A stretch of 64,000 bases of DNA from Capsicum annuum (Eukaryota; Streptophyta; Magnoliopsida; Solanales; Solanaceae): positions 225,330,994 through 225,394,993 of the forward strand of contig NC_061117.1 of NCBI RefSeq assembly GCF_002878395.1, in the 5' to 3' direction. Both the position numbers and the translations under genes were made by a program. Positions 49,001 to 59,800 of this stretch are shown one piece after another (the first letter of the stretch is position 1; the number at the start of each line of letters is the position of its first letter). The notes below the pieces were generated by a model, which was not told where the DNA came from, made no database searches, and saw only the letters and a program-made list of their open reading frames with translations.

Positions 49001-50993
49001 GTTTGGTGAATGGGACGTCAATGACCCAGCTTCTGCAGAAGGATTTACTGTGATTTTCAACAAGGCTAGGGATGAGAAAAAAACTGGTGGCAAGCCAGAG
49101 TCACCAACAAAGGCTGATGGTAATAGAAAGGAAGGAGAAGAACCTTTAAAACCTCAAACCGTAAGTTATCTCAATAACTTCTTTTTCTAGCTGAGTAAAT
49201 TCAGTGACTTATACCCTCTACCCTTTTTGGTCTAAATGTTAACAAATTTCTGTCTTTTGCTCTTCTCATATTTAAACTGCCATTAGCTGCGTGAATCTGC
49301 ATTTTCACAGAGAGTTTTCTTTTTCCGTTCAGAGGATAATTCATTTATCAGATAGGTGAAATCCCATCTTATTCTATGTCCCTCTCGAAACAATAGAAGG
49401 ACTTACATTGGCCTAAGATATCCATTCAGGACCAACTAAGCCTCTTTCAACTGTCTTCTGCTGCCTCATATGTTCAGAATATTTTGGTTGTAATTTAGTG
49501 AGTCGTACGTGGAAGGTTTATCAAAATAAAACTTCCATCACACAATATAATCATCTTTTAACAATAATTTGTTAGATCAATGCAAAAGCTTGAGCTTAAT
49601 TACTTGAAGATCCAGAGCATTAACTTAATCAGCAAAAGTTTGAAACACATGGCAGTAAGTTTTTTCCGAAACTGGTAGTAGGGTATTCACATACCCGTAG
49701 GTGGTAAACAGTAAAATGGAGTCAACAACTCATCTCTTAGGTCAAGAAATTGCACAGAACTCATCTTGTAAGCTCAAAGCTAGCTAATCACACTTCCCTT
49801 CTATCCATCTATCTGAAGGAAAAAAATGTGTTGAGGCAATTGTTTAGCAGGACTCCTCTGGGGTTCTCTAGGTGTGACGTAGGCTTCTAAACACATAAGG
49901 GCAACCATGAAGAGCAGAAGTTTTATAGGGCTAACGCTTTGACATGTGGAGCTTTCATCCCGTGCATACTATTCATATTGGTTGTCCGCCTTGTATGTCA
50001 CTAGAACTCCAAGCTCACACTTTACAAGTTTGATTGTTCATCTCGTACGTACTAAGACATTAGCTTAGCTCTTCCTTCTAAATGTTAAACTATAACTTTT
50101 ATAATTAATATTTGTTTGCTCCATAGTTTGAAGATGTAGTACAACTTTTATGAAACGATACTTAATTTTCTTTTGTAAATTTTCTAGTTTGGATTTATAC
50201 AATTTTAAATGTACTTCTCATGATATAAAAAAGGTCAAGGGCAGACCCTAATCTATGCCTCTACTTTTAAACATTGGATAGAAGAACCTAGCTTTTCTTA
50301 CTCAGGATGGCTGGGTTGTTCCCAACGTGATAGTTGAGTTGTTCAGGCATAAAATTAACAACCTAGAGATCATAGTTTTCAGTTCCATTGAAAAAATTCA
50401 TTGTCGAAGTTAGTCGTTGCCAGCTATTATTTCTTAATATTGAAGGAATTGAGAGCAACACTAAGTATGTCATTGTTGGAATGGTGTTTCCTTTACATAC
50501 TTGATATGAGGAAAAAGAAAATACTTGTCAGGTTATCTAAGTAGTTGACCAGCCGCATTTTGTTTTCTCTCGTATACTTTTTTTAATGAGTAAGAGTCGT
50601 TAACCACCAGCTGGATTTTGTTTTCTTTCGCATACTTTGTTTTATGAGTAAAGAGTAGTTGACCAGCTCCATTGTGGCTTAGGTTAGGAAGAGCTGTCCT
50701 CCATTGTCAAACTTAAGTTTTGGAATCTTCAGGCTAGATTCTCGTCTTTTCTATTATGACTCTATGAGCTCGGGGCCCTGTGCATACTATAATTATGCGA
50801 CTGCTTTCTGATGTAATGACGGATAAACTTGTCCGGTGACCCATCTGAATATACTTTTCATAGATGCTACTTCTCTCATTAATCATTGAAGCATTCTTAT
50901 TTCTTAAAATCTCACTACTATATTCTATATATGAATGCCTTTTTGCAGAAAAAATGGTTTTGCTGTATGCAGAGCCCTCATGCAGAATCTTGA
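46082..50993 (+). CDS. RIN4/NOI-family protein (AvrRpt-cleavage domain)
   Basis: Three coding exons: 46082-46087 (only Met-Ser), 48975-49160 and 50949-50993, giving 78 codons plus TGA. The protein begins MSQEKGRPLPKFGEWDVNDP and is the short NOI type: one domain, then a linker, then the end KKWFCCMQSPHAES. PLPKFGEW fits the PxFGxW site at which the bacterial protease AvrRpt2 cuts RIN4 relatives. CCMQ near the C terminus fits palmitoylation, so the protein should sit on the inner face of the plasma membrane. NOI proteins relate to RIN4, a regulator of immune signalling; the exact role of this one is not shown. A second acceptor three bases downstream (48978) would remove Gln3. Confidence 0.93.
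47216..47500 (-). mobile_element. Two tRNA-derived SINE heads in tandem, NOI intron 1
   Basis: On the minus strand 47292-47235 reads TAGTAGCTCAATTGGTCGAC ... GGGTTCGATTCC. TAGCTCAATTGG fits the pol III A box and GGTTCGATTCC the B box exactly. About 205 bases further on (47493-47425) a second diverged copy reads AGCAGCTCAGTTGGTTGG ... GAGTTCCATTC. It lacks tRNA acceptor pairing and CCA context, so it is a SINE rather than a tRNA gene. Family not assigned. Confidence 0.7.
48267..48438 (+). mobile_element. LINE/SINE tail insertion in NOI intron 1, 172 bp
   Basis: It contains CTTGAGCCGAGGGTCTGTC, CCTCCACGAGGTAG and CTCCCCAGAGCCCACCTGTG, the RTE 3' segment on the plus strand. Exact copies of AGAATTGACATTTTGT flank it (48251-48266 and 48439-48454), a 16-nt target duplication. 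Confidence 0.8.
49161..50948 (+). other. NOI intron 2, 1.8 kb
   Basis: GT at 49161 and AG at 50947-50948. No coding sequence. It holds a local duplication at 50545-50680: GTAGTTGACCAGC and CATTTTGTTTTCT recur as CCAGCTGGATTTTGTTTTCT and GTAGTTGACCAGCTCCATT, unit about 60 bp. Confidence 0.75.
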
Positions 50994-51479
50994 CGAGGTT
51001 CGCTGTAAAAGTTGAATATAAGTCTGCATATTCATAATGAACCCTGCAAACTTCTTTTGGATTGGTGCTGCTGGAGACTGAGGCATTGCTCATGTTCCCT
51101 TTTGTCTTGTAAAACTTGTGTTATACTTGTTGGGGGACAAAATGTGAAAGACAAAATGTTGGATGTACCTATATATGTTGTATCTTTTTATTTTTACATT
51201 TAGCAGACAAGTAGTCTGCTTGTTTTCACATATTGTTGTGGTTTGTAAAGCAACCTTTCAATCGTAAATTTCTGTTAATTTCTTGAGATTCATCATTTTT
51301 CGCCAGTAGATAATGCTTTCTTAATGCTTTAAAATCACCCAACATTTCGTTGTAGAGATTCCTTTTTGCGTATTTATTTAGTAAAAATATGGGCACAGAG
51401 GCTCGCTGAAATAGACACGACTGGAGTTTTGAGCTCATGAGGCCAAATTACAGTCCAAATGCATAGCTTAATGCCAAAT

Positions 51480-51600
51480 TTCCTTAAGCCAATGGTCTAT
51501 CGGGAATAGCCTCTTTTACCTCCCATCTCCCATGGAACAAAGTCTGCGTACACTCTATTCCATCGCATGGGCGGGTCAGTCCCAGACGAGCATACCCGTC
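51480..51600 (+). mobile_element. Eroded LINE/SINE tail fragment between NOI and p24
   Basis: GGTCTATCGGGAATAGCCTC, CCTCCCATCTCCCATGG and TCTGCGTACACTC match the RTE 3' segment order. The tail is not preserved. It lies in the 3' flank between the convergent NOI and p24 genes. Confidence 0.55.
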
Positions 51601-51874
51601 ATTGAAGTAACTGAAATATAACGAGACTGAAGTGCAAATGTAAACTCAGGATCAAGCTTGTTGAAGGGAAGAATGAGACAAACAAAACAAAATTCTAAAA
51701 GGAACTGTAAAATTTTATTGAACATTATTGAGCCTTCACCATCCAACTAAAGGAGTTGTAATATAACTTAAATCTCAGGGCGAAAACCGTCCTTTCTAGT
51801 TTTTACAGTACCTGCCCCTTCTGCAAGGAATACAGAAAGCAAATATATCAAAAGTTCAAGGATTCTGTCAAAAG

Positions 51875-54834
51875 CTAAACTCTGGACTGCCCCAGTTTTC
51901 GTTCGAAAAGATGCTTGAGGAGGTAAACTTGCAGGACGCTAACGCAGATCAGAGCAGAAGACTCGAACAAAGCTTTGTAGAATGCTCTTTTGCTCATCGT
52001 TTCATTCACTGCATAAAATCGAGATGACATCATACAAACTCAGCACGATCTGGCAGATTTGTGCATACTACTTTTATCGTTAGTTTAACATAGAGAAGCC
52101 AAGAGAAACATAAAACACATGGGTATAATCTCTTCTTGTAATCGTAGCAGAATAGAGACAATGCATGCAAATACCCAAACTGCTAAGTTGCAGATATCCT
52201 TAATCCAAAGAAGACAACATCTGAAGTGCTTAAGGCCAACTGGTTTATGTAACAATATAAGCAAATAACATCTACGTTAATTCATAACGTTTGCAAAGCT
52301 GAGGTAGCTCAGTGAAATGAAAGAGCGACCTCACACTTCTTTACTATTACCAGTATTTTGAGCTTAAAGTGGTCGTATGCTAATCGTCATAACCATTCAT
52401 ATAATATAAGATGAAGGAGAGGTACGCATCCTCATCAACAAAAAGCTAAACATTAGATGATAAAACCAAACTAAAATGATAATGATCATTTCACTGGATC
52501 TAAAGACTAACATAATATGAAAAAGCGAGGAAAAGGGGAGAGGAGAATTATCTTATTGAAGCCTACGATAAAAGGAAAAGAGAACCGCTTCTACTAGAAA
52601 GACGTAAGTGATTGATAACATCTTGATTTGCGGAAATGTGGGAGATTCATGTAAAAAATATGCAAAAGCTTTATTTGTACCTATAGCTTGCCGGTCTGTC
52701 TGGGCCTCGAGCCAATGCTGCTCAAACTGAATGTTGTATAAAGCTTCCTCTAGTTGTCCAATGTGCTCAAACAGTGGTTTGAAATGTTCTGCAGCATCAT
52801 AATCAAAAGTAAAGTCTCTCGTAAGGAGACCCCAAATAACAAAGTCAGATGAAGCAAAGTGGCAAGCTAACCGTCTTTTGCGTGCTCATCATGGTATGCA
52901 AAGTGGGCAGAATGTAGATCAAAGTCTATGGTTTCATGATAGGGTGACTTGTTGCTGAAACAGAAACGATAAACTCCTTCATGATGGGCCACAAACTCGG
53001 TCTTCTCACTTATTTTGTCACGAAAATCATGAATCTGTTCCCCAGAAGGTCCTTTCACCTAATTTCCACCAACACGACGACATCAATTGAATAACACACC
53101 AGATGATAGATGAAACACACCTTTTTCCACTAGACGAGAATGTAAAACAAGGCTATGTAGGCTTTTATCCTAGATAGCATGAAAAACCCGGAGTGAAGAA
53201 GTTAAAAACTAAAGTCCCCAAGGCTTTGGTCTAATACTAAGATTGCAATTCATGATGTGTTGTTAGGCGCACATCATGGATTCAACCCCGTTGCAATAAA
53301 CTCTAATATTTAAGTGGCGGACAGTAGAGGGGTGGGTCAATTTTTCACCGAGTTTAAAATCATGCACCATTAGCCCTCGGAAATATCTTGTTTATAGAAA
53401 ATGTAAAGACAAACACTCGACAAGAAAAGTTGACTGAAGTAATCCTTACGCGTCAAAAAGAATCATCAATTTACGGAACCAAGATTCAAACTTTCTTGAA
53501 TATGACCCCTATAATTATATTCTCATAGTTAGGATTTGCTCACTCAACTCACAACAGAAAAAGAAGGGACAATAGTGATAACCTTTTCTCATACCACCCG
53601 CAAAAACAAATTGCAATTTATCGTGTCCCATTTTATGCTTGAAAAAAGGATTAAAGTTGCAAAAGACACAAGAAGAGAGACAAGCAAAAGTAATGAAAAG
53701 ATAATGCTAGTTACTCGTCAATTCAACATCCTAATGAAGGTCAAAATCAAAGTCAACACAAATTTGAAAAAACAAAACAAAAAATCTCAAACAACTCAAG
53801 CTTCTACTGAAAAATTTGCAAACAAAACAACAAATTAATAGTATAGGATCACAGCAACAAGATATATAACTAATCCGATAGCTACTACAATGCCTTTCAT
53901 CTCAATAACGACGAAATCTTTTCAATTCCTCGGACAACTCAAGCTTCTAATGAAAAATTTGCAAACAAAACAACAAATTAACAGCTTAGAATCACAGAAA
54001 CAAGATATATAACTATCCGATAACTACTACAATGCCTTTCATCTCAACAAAGACGAAATCTTTACAATTTCTCGGACGACTCAAGCTTCTAATGACAAAT
54101 TTGCAAACAAAACAACAAATTAACAGTTTAGAATCACAGAAACAAGATATATAACTATCCGATAACTACTACAACGCCTTTCATCTCAATAACGACGAAA
54201 TCTTTACAATTTCTCGGACGACTCAAGTTTCTAATGAAAAATTTGCAAACAAAACAACAAATTAACTGTTTAGAATCACAGAAACAAGATATATAACTAT
54301 CCGATAACTACTACAACGCCTTTCATCTCAATAACGACGAAATCTTTACAATTTCTCGGACGACTCAAGCTTCTAATGAAAATTTTGCAAGCAAAACAAC
54401 AAATTAACAGTATAGAATCACAGCAACAAGATATAAAACTAATCTGATAACCACTACAAAGCTTTTCATCTCAATGAAAGACGAAATCTTTACAATTTTC
54501 AATCATCAAAAAACCACAAACACTGAAAATTTACTTACCTATATACAAAACAACCTAACAAACAAACATATCAACACACACACACACACACTAAAACAGA
54601 TATAGATAGAAGCAATTTAATTACCACAAGGTCAACACCCTCTTGACTATAATGCCAAGAACCTTCTGATTTGATAACAACAAATGATAAATGAACTGTT
54701 TCTCCCATTTGAACTTTATGTGAAAAGCATTCTTCTCTATCTATCACAAATCTTATCCCATATACCCCTCCACACCTCCATGCCACCACCAATATTGTTA
54801 CCAAGATCCAAACTTTCAATGACCCAATTCTCAT
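51875..54834 (-). CDS. p24-beta family transmembrane emp24/GOLD protein
   Basis: Four coding exons on the minus strand: 54834-54625, 53058-52872, 52788-52681 and 52008-51875, giving 212 codons plus TAG. Residues 1-26 are a signal peptide ending before GIRFVIDREECF. The GOLD domain follows, with Cys36 (REECF) and Cys103 (YRFCFSNKSPYHE) as the expected disulfide. A coiled-coil segment has FEQHWLEAQTDRQA, and one membrane segment ends in the cytosolic tail VYLLKHLFERKLGQSRV. It closely resembles Arabidopsis p24-beta proteins, cargo receptors that cycle between ER and Golgi in COPI/COPII vesicles. The ATG at 54834 is chosen because an upstream intron ends right before it. It is convergent with the NOI gene. 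No defect seen. Confidence 0.95.
53797..54500 (-). repeat. Tandem array in p24 intron 1, about 141-bp unit, about 5 copies
   Basis: ACTCAAGCTTCTAATGAAAA and its variants start at about 53798, 53939, 54079, 54221 and 54362, spacing 140-142. Each unit also has GATATATAACTA and GACGAAATCTTTACAATTT. It lies wholly in intron 53059-54624. An open frame of 100 codons at 53536-53838 overlaps the start and is not a gene. Confidence 0.95.
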
Positions 54835-54938
54835 CTGCAATTAATCCACAAATTTAATTTCACAAAAAATAATTAAATTATTATTTTTTTAAATAAATAA
54901 ATAAAGATAAAATGAGGATATTTAGAGCTAGGGTTTAC
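54835..54938 (-). other. Intron in the p24 5' leader
   Basis: On the minus strand the leader exon ends AAGAAAAG before GTAAACCC (donor at 54938). The intron ends TTAATTGCAG at 54835, directly before the start ATG at 54834-54832. The leader exon is about 54939-55010 by composition. The exact transcription start is unknown. Confidence 0.65.
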
Positions 54939-55112
54939 CTTTTCTTGGAGAAAATTTTGGAATTTGGAGAGAAAAAATTGTGAAAGAGTTTGACTGAGTT
55001 AAGGAACGTAAGTACAACATATGACTTATGCTTTTGTCTTAAATTTTTTTTTCACATGAACTAAAATTGTACTTTGTATTTGGGTTAACCGTACCCCAAA
55101 AGCCATAATTAG

Positions 55113-55141
55113 TTTTTTTTTGGGGGGGGGGGGGGGGGGGG
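55113..55141. repeat. T9 followed by G20 homopolymer
   Basis: Nine T (55113-55121) run directly into twenty G (55122-55141). The length may be a sequencing or assembly estimate. Confidence 0.9.
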
Positions 55142-55529
55142 AAATTCTTTAATTAGTTGGAATTGGGTAGTCAAATAGTTGACTTTAGAAATGAGGATTT
55201 TTAATTTATTGGGGTTGTATGAGATTCGTAGTCGAGGAGAAAATCACCCGTTCGATTGAACATGTTATCAATTAATTTTTTTCGATTTTTTATTGGTTAT
55301 AATTGAATAGAAAAAGCTATTCTGATGCATTACGTTTTCATTATGTGCGAGATAAAAGATCAGACTTCATGGATCTGTTGTACGCAATTTTGACTTGTAT
55401 TTATGTGAAAAGGTGTAATTGATTCAACTTTTAATATTGTAAAATATGAGTTTTGTAGCACCAAATGTAAGTGAATTGAAAATATAGAAGACATTAGACT
55501 TTTTTTTAATTTTTGGTTTCTCATCTGGT

Positions 55530-55780
55530 GTTCGGTGTCTGCATTAGATTTTCGACTAATCCGAATCGCACGTTGCAGGACCCATTAAGGTGTCAGCGCT
55601 CCCAACGAAATTTTTTCCTTATTCAGGGTTGAACTCTTGACCTCTGATTAAGGGTGGAACAGCCCCATCCAGTGCACCACAACCCATGTTGGTTGAGCAA
55701 TTAAACTTTCGGATTAAGGGTAGAGCAGTCTCATCCACTGCACCACAGCCCATCTTGGTTGAGCAATTAGACTTTGTTTT
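55530..55780 (+). mobile_element. tRNA-type SINE remnant with a partial duplicate
   Basis: CAGCGCTCCCAACGAAATTT, then CAGGGTTGAACTCTTGACC and GGAACAGCCCCATCCAGTGC resemble the body of a common Solanaceae SINE, in which GGGTTGAACxC is a B-box-like motif. A second partial copy (GGATTAAGGGTAGAGCAG to GGTTGAGCAATTA) follows at about 55712-55770. Family not assigned. Confidence 0.5.
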
Positions 55781-56047
55781 AAATTTTGAGATTTACCTTC
55801 GGTAAACCAATAAAGAAGTTTGAGTTTACCAACCCTTTAAAGCAAATTGAATTGATATCTCGTAAATATTGAAGATGCACTGATCAACCAAGATGTCGCT
55901 ATGCAAATCATAACGTTATGAGTTCAAATTTAATTGTCTTACAGGTAACTTGATTGTGTAAATATTTTTACCGTTTGATCATGAAAATTATTTTTTTCGG
56001 AGTTGGGATTGTAGTTGAAGATGAAGTTTGAGTTGGAGGTAGAATTG

Positions 56048-56694
56048 TATTTGGCCATGTCTTTTTGATTTTTTTTTTAGACTTTTGAAAAATCTTTTTT
56101 AAATATGATTTTATGCCTTCAACTTTTAAAAATTATCAAAATCACCCAACTACTAATTTCCCTATTAACATACAACCAAATGTTGAGAAAATAATTTATG
56201 TCTTCAATTGATGAAATAATTAACAACAAACTAATTATTATGATTGTTATTCTTCTAAAATTTGAATAAAAATATCACAAGCACGAGCTAAATAAGTTTA
56301 TCTAACCATAATCGATTAAATAGAGAAAAATATATTTTGATAAATATGATTGATAGATATAAATATATTTTATATATTCTTAAATTTGTTGATGAAAATT
56401 CTTAATTATTTTCACTTGAATTAATTATTTTATTGAATTTGATCTTTTTTTTTTTAAATTACGGAATTTAGTTAATAAGAGAGGTTTATATAAAAATTTT
56501 AAGATTGGGGTTATATGTAATAATAATGGAAGTTGAAATTGGAAGTAGAAAGAAGGGAAAACAACGTTGTTTCCCATTTTTGGAATTTATTCCGAAATTG
56601 TTTTTCAAAGTTTCATGGCCAAACACCATAATTTCCAATTCCGAAAACATTTTCCGGAAAAAGGGGAAAAATATCCATGGCCAAACGGGCCCTT
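56048..56694. mobile_element. Possible MITE ending in GGCCAAACGGGCCCTTA
   Basis: The right end ATGGCCAAACGGGCCCTTA is the usual end of a widespread Solanaceae small transposon. The left end ATTTGGCCATG is its partial inverse, and an inner ATGGCCAAACACCATAATTT lies at about 56615. Boundaries and superfamily are uncertain, and it may be two nested copies. Confidence 0.45.
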
Positions 56695-56826
56695 AGTCTC
56701 ATGATCACGAAATTACACATTGTTCTTAAAAAGATCCAACCTTTATAGTACCAGTGGCGAAGCCAGGATATTCACTAAGGGGTTCATAAGTGAACATACT
56801 AACTAACCGAAGGGACTCTTCAACAA

Positions 56827-59800
56827 TTACAAATATGCAATACAAGTGCATACAGAAAGTGCAAAAACAAGAGACTGAACAGCAGTAGAACTAGGTATTT
56901 TCCCCTTATCTTTCCTAAAGAAAAGAGCATTATACAAAGGCAAGTTAACAAAAACAAGAATCCCACAAAGCAAAATTTGCAAAGCCATTGTTTCAAATAC
57001 ATATTTCAATCCCAATTCTCTTGTTACTATCAACTTCTTCACCAACCCCATAAGGCAGAAAAGATTGAGCATTGCCAATGTTGACAATATTGTAAGCATA
57101 GGTGAAGCACTTCCAAATTCCATTGTCTCTTGTTTGTATCTCAACAACACATCTTCATCAGTCACTTTTGGAGTGACTATAAATGTTGTATTGGATGAAC
57201 CAAATAGCTTCAACATTGTATCAAGAAATGCAAATATGTAGGAACTTGTTCTCTTGTAAAGCCATATTCTTTGTTCATTCCACCATCCAAGAACTGTTCC
57301 GCCACTCCACAGGAATTCAGCGAAACTATATGTTAGTTCTGCGATTATCACGTATGCAAATGGCAAGAACCATTTGCTGGAGACCTGCAAGTTGTGAGCA
57401 AAAGGGGAGCGAGTTTGAGTGCCGGTTTGATGTTTTCCCCGGCTCTACAAAAATGTTGTCATGTGAGTGTCAGGTCGTCCAAAAGTAGTGTGTTTTAGAG
57501 AATCCGAGCATAATGGACAGTAAACTTGATAGAAACTCAAAGCTGAATGTGGCTCATAACCGGTACTGATGCAGTAAGGTACTACACGGGACTTATGTCA
57601 AAACGAAAGTAAGATACTGCTAAGAAAATGTGATGATTAAGGGGCGAAAGTACCTGTGGAAACAGGGAAATTCCTTTGAGTAGATAAAGCGAAGGGACGA
57701 TAGAGTAGTACAGAGTTGCAAAGCAATTTGGAGACCAGAAGCAGTAATGGAGATATCCCAACACAAGGCCGGGATTGAGCTTTCCAAGTCCATACCAAAC
57801 AGGGCTATACTTGGAAAAGAAAATATTTAAATCGCCCTCGGACCATCTCTTATGCTGCACTAATAGTTGATCCAAAGTAGTTGCAGCAACCCCTAAAAAG
57901 GCCTTCCTTTTAGGATGATAGTAAACGGATTTCCAACCTTTACACTTGGTTGTCAGCCCAGTCAATATATTTTCGACTGAGCACCCGTACTTCAAACCAA
58001 TCTGACATGTTAGTTAAGATCACAACGAGTCAGTTACTAAATTATGTGACCATCTCATCTAAAATTTGAAAAATCAGATAGACATACCTCATTTCCCCAT
58101 TGAGTGTTTTGCTCATACGTGGAACTTGCTAATCTTTCTAGTCTTTCTTCCAACTCGTGCATGTTTTCTTCCCTCTTCTCGGGACATGAACTCTTCAAAT
58201 CAATCCTAGCTTCCTTGCTAAACTCTCTACCATAAAGGGTGTCTCTCCTTTGAAAGCAGCCACTGCCAGTATACAAAGGACCTCCGTAACCATCAGCACC
58301 GTGGAGTTCCACCTTAAGTTGACGTAAAAGTAATGGTAGGAACATTTTAGCAATGAATATTCATCAACACCACACTGAATGATTCAGGAGATAATTCAAC
58401 CTAGAGATGGACTAACCTCATCAATTACTCTTCGAGAACCATAAACTGCATTTTTAGTGGTATTTTCGAAAGATTGTGGAAATTGCACGAAAGCAATTTC
58501 ATGACTTCTTTCTTCATCCATAAAGAAGCAAAGAGCATCTTGAATCGAGTTTGAGTTGTTCGAGTACATATCACAATCTACATTCAGAATTACTGGCCCG
58601 TTGCTGATCTCTGAGGACACCCTGATCTGCATGTTTAAGTCATCACATGTTAACAAAGATTTCATAAAGTAATAAAAACATCTTGCTCACTTATGTGATG
58701 AGAAACTGGTACTATGACTTACCAATGCATTCATTGCCCCGGCTTTGAAATTATGGAAGTGCTGAAGACGCTTCTCCCGAGCCACATATACCAAAGTTGG
58801 CAGTTTTACCCCGTCAAAGTCCTTTGCCCCTTCATCTCTGCTGTCGATTAGTATCTAGTACGCAAATAAAAGCAGATATAGATAAGATCAGATATGTAAA
58901 GTTACAGTTATTCTGCCCATATGTGATAGTAAGCAGCGGACTGAATCCCCTTCATCGGAAAATTGCACTATACAAAAAAGGGTGAAAACATATGTTTTGT
59001 AAATACATAAATTGTTGAATCTCTCTTAACATAAGAAACAAGTACTTGGCCTAACTTGCTTTTTTATACCTGCAAGATAGCAGCATGGTTTTTCTTGGAT
59101 GAATATGAATTCCATTTGGAAAATCCTTTGTATTCTAATTTTGCTTGATCTGAAACTCTTCCAGCCTTGCACACAACGTCAATTTTGTTTGCCATGTCCT
59201 CGTATAATCTCTGCAGCATTAAGAAAAGACGTTGTCTATCAAACCGTATATATACCTCAACATTTTATAGATTTGACCTACTATTAGCTAGTCGTAAGAT
59301 TTATGCTTGAAAGTCAACAGTTTTGGATCAAAAATTTTATCAAACAGAAAAAAAAAAAAATCTTTAAAGAACAGGCACATACTGAAACAAGTGTATTTGA
59401 TTGGACACGAAGTTGAAGAAAGCAAAACGGACTCTTTGCACATACCAAAAGCATCTTCAGAATTTAAGGTCTTAAACATGTCATGACATTTCTATGATTA
59501 TAAGAGTATGTAAGCAGGGACAAGCCATTTAGTTCAAATTTGAAGAGTTTCCAAGAACATAAATGTGTCATTCTTTCTGAAATAGATTGAAAAGAAGTTA
59601 ATGTACTATAAATTGATCAGAGGGAGTACCTTTGTTTCAGAAAAATCTGCACCAGATTGATCTGGCGCAGGCAATGATGCAAAATAGGCAGCAGGTGATC
59701 TCGGCTCAACGTTGAATTTTTTGCAATAAGGAAGCCAATGCTTTGCGAAGCGAGAAGCTTCAAGTAAGGTATAAAAGGTAAGCTCAGAACCGGCATCATC

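Larger units (their letters stand above)
55011..56047. other. Intergenic DNA between p24 and CslE, no gene seen
   Basis: Contains a T9-G20 homopolymer (55113-55141) and SINE-like text (55530-55780). No coding region is supported. Confidence 0.6.

Noticed and set aside
53536..53838. 100-codon plus-strand frame
   Set aside because: It sits in p24 intron 1 on the opposite strand and overlaps the tandem array.
54835..54840. p24 start two codons upstream (TTG at 54840)
   Set aside because: Those bases are the end of the leader intron (TTGCAG); the first ATG is at 54834.
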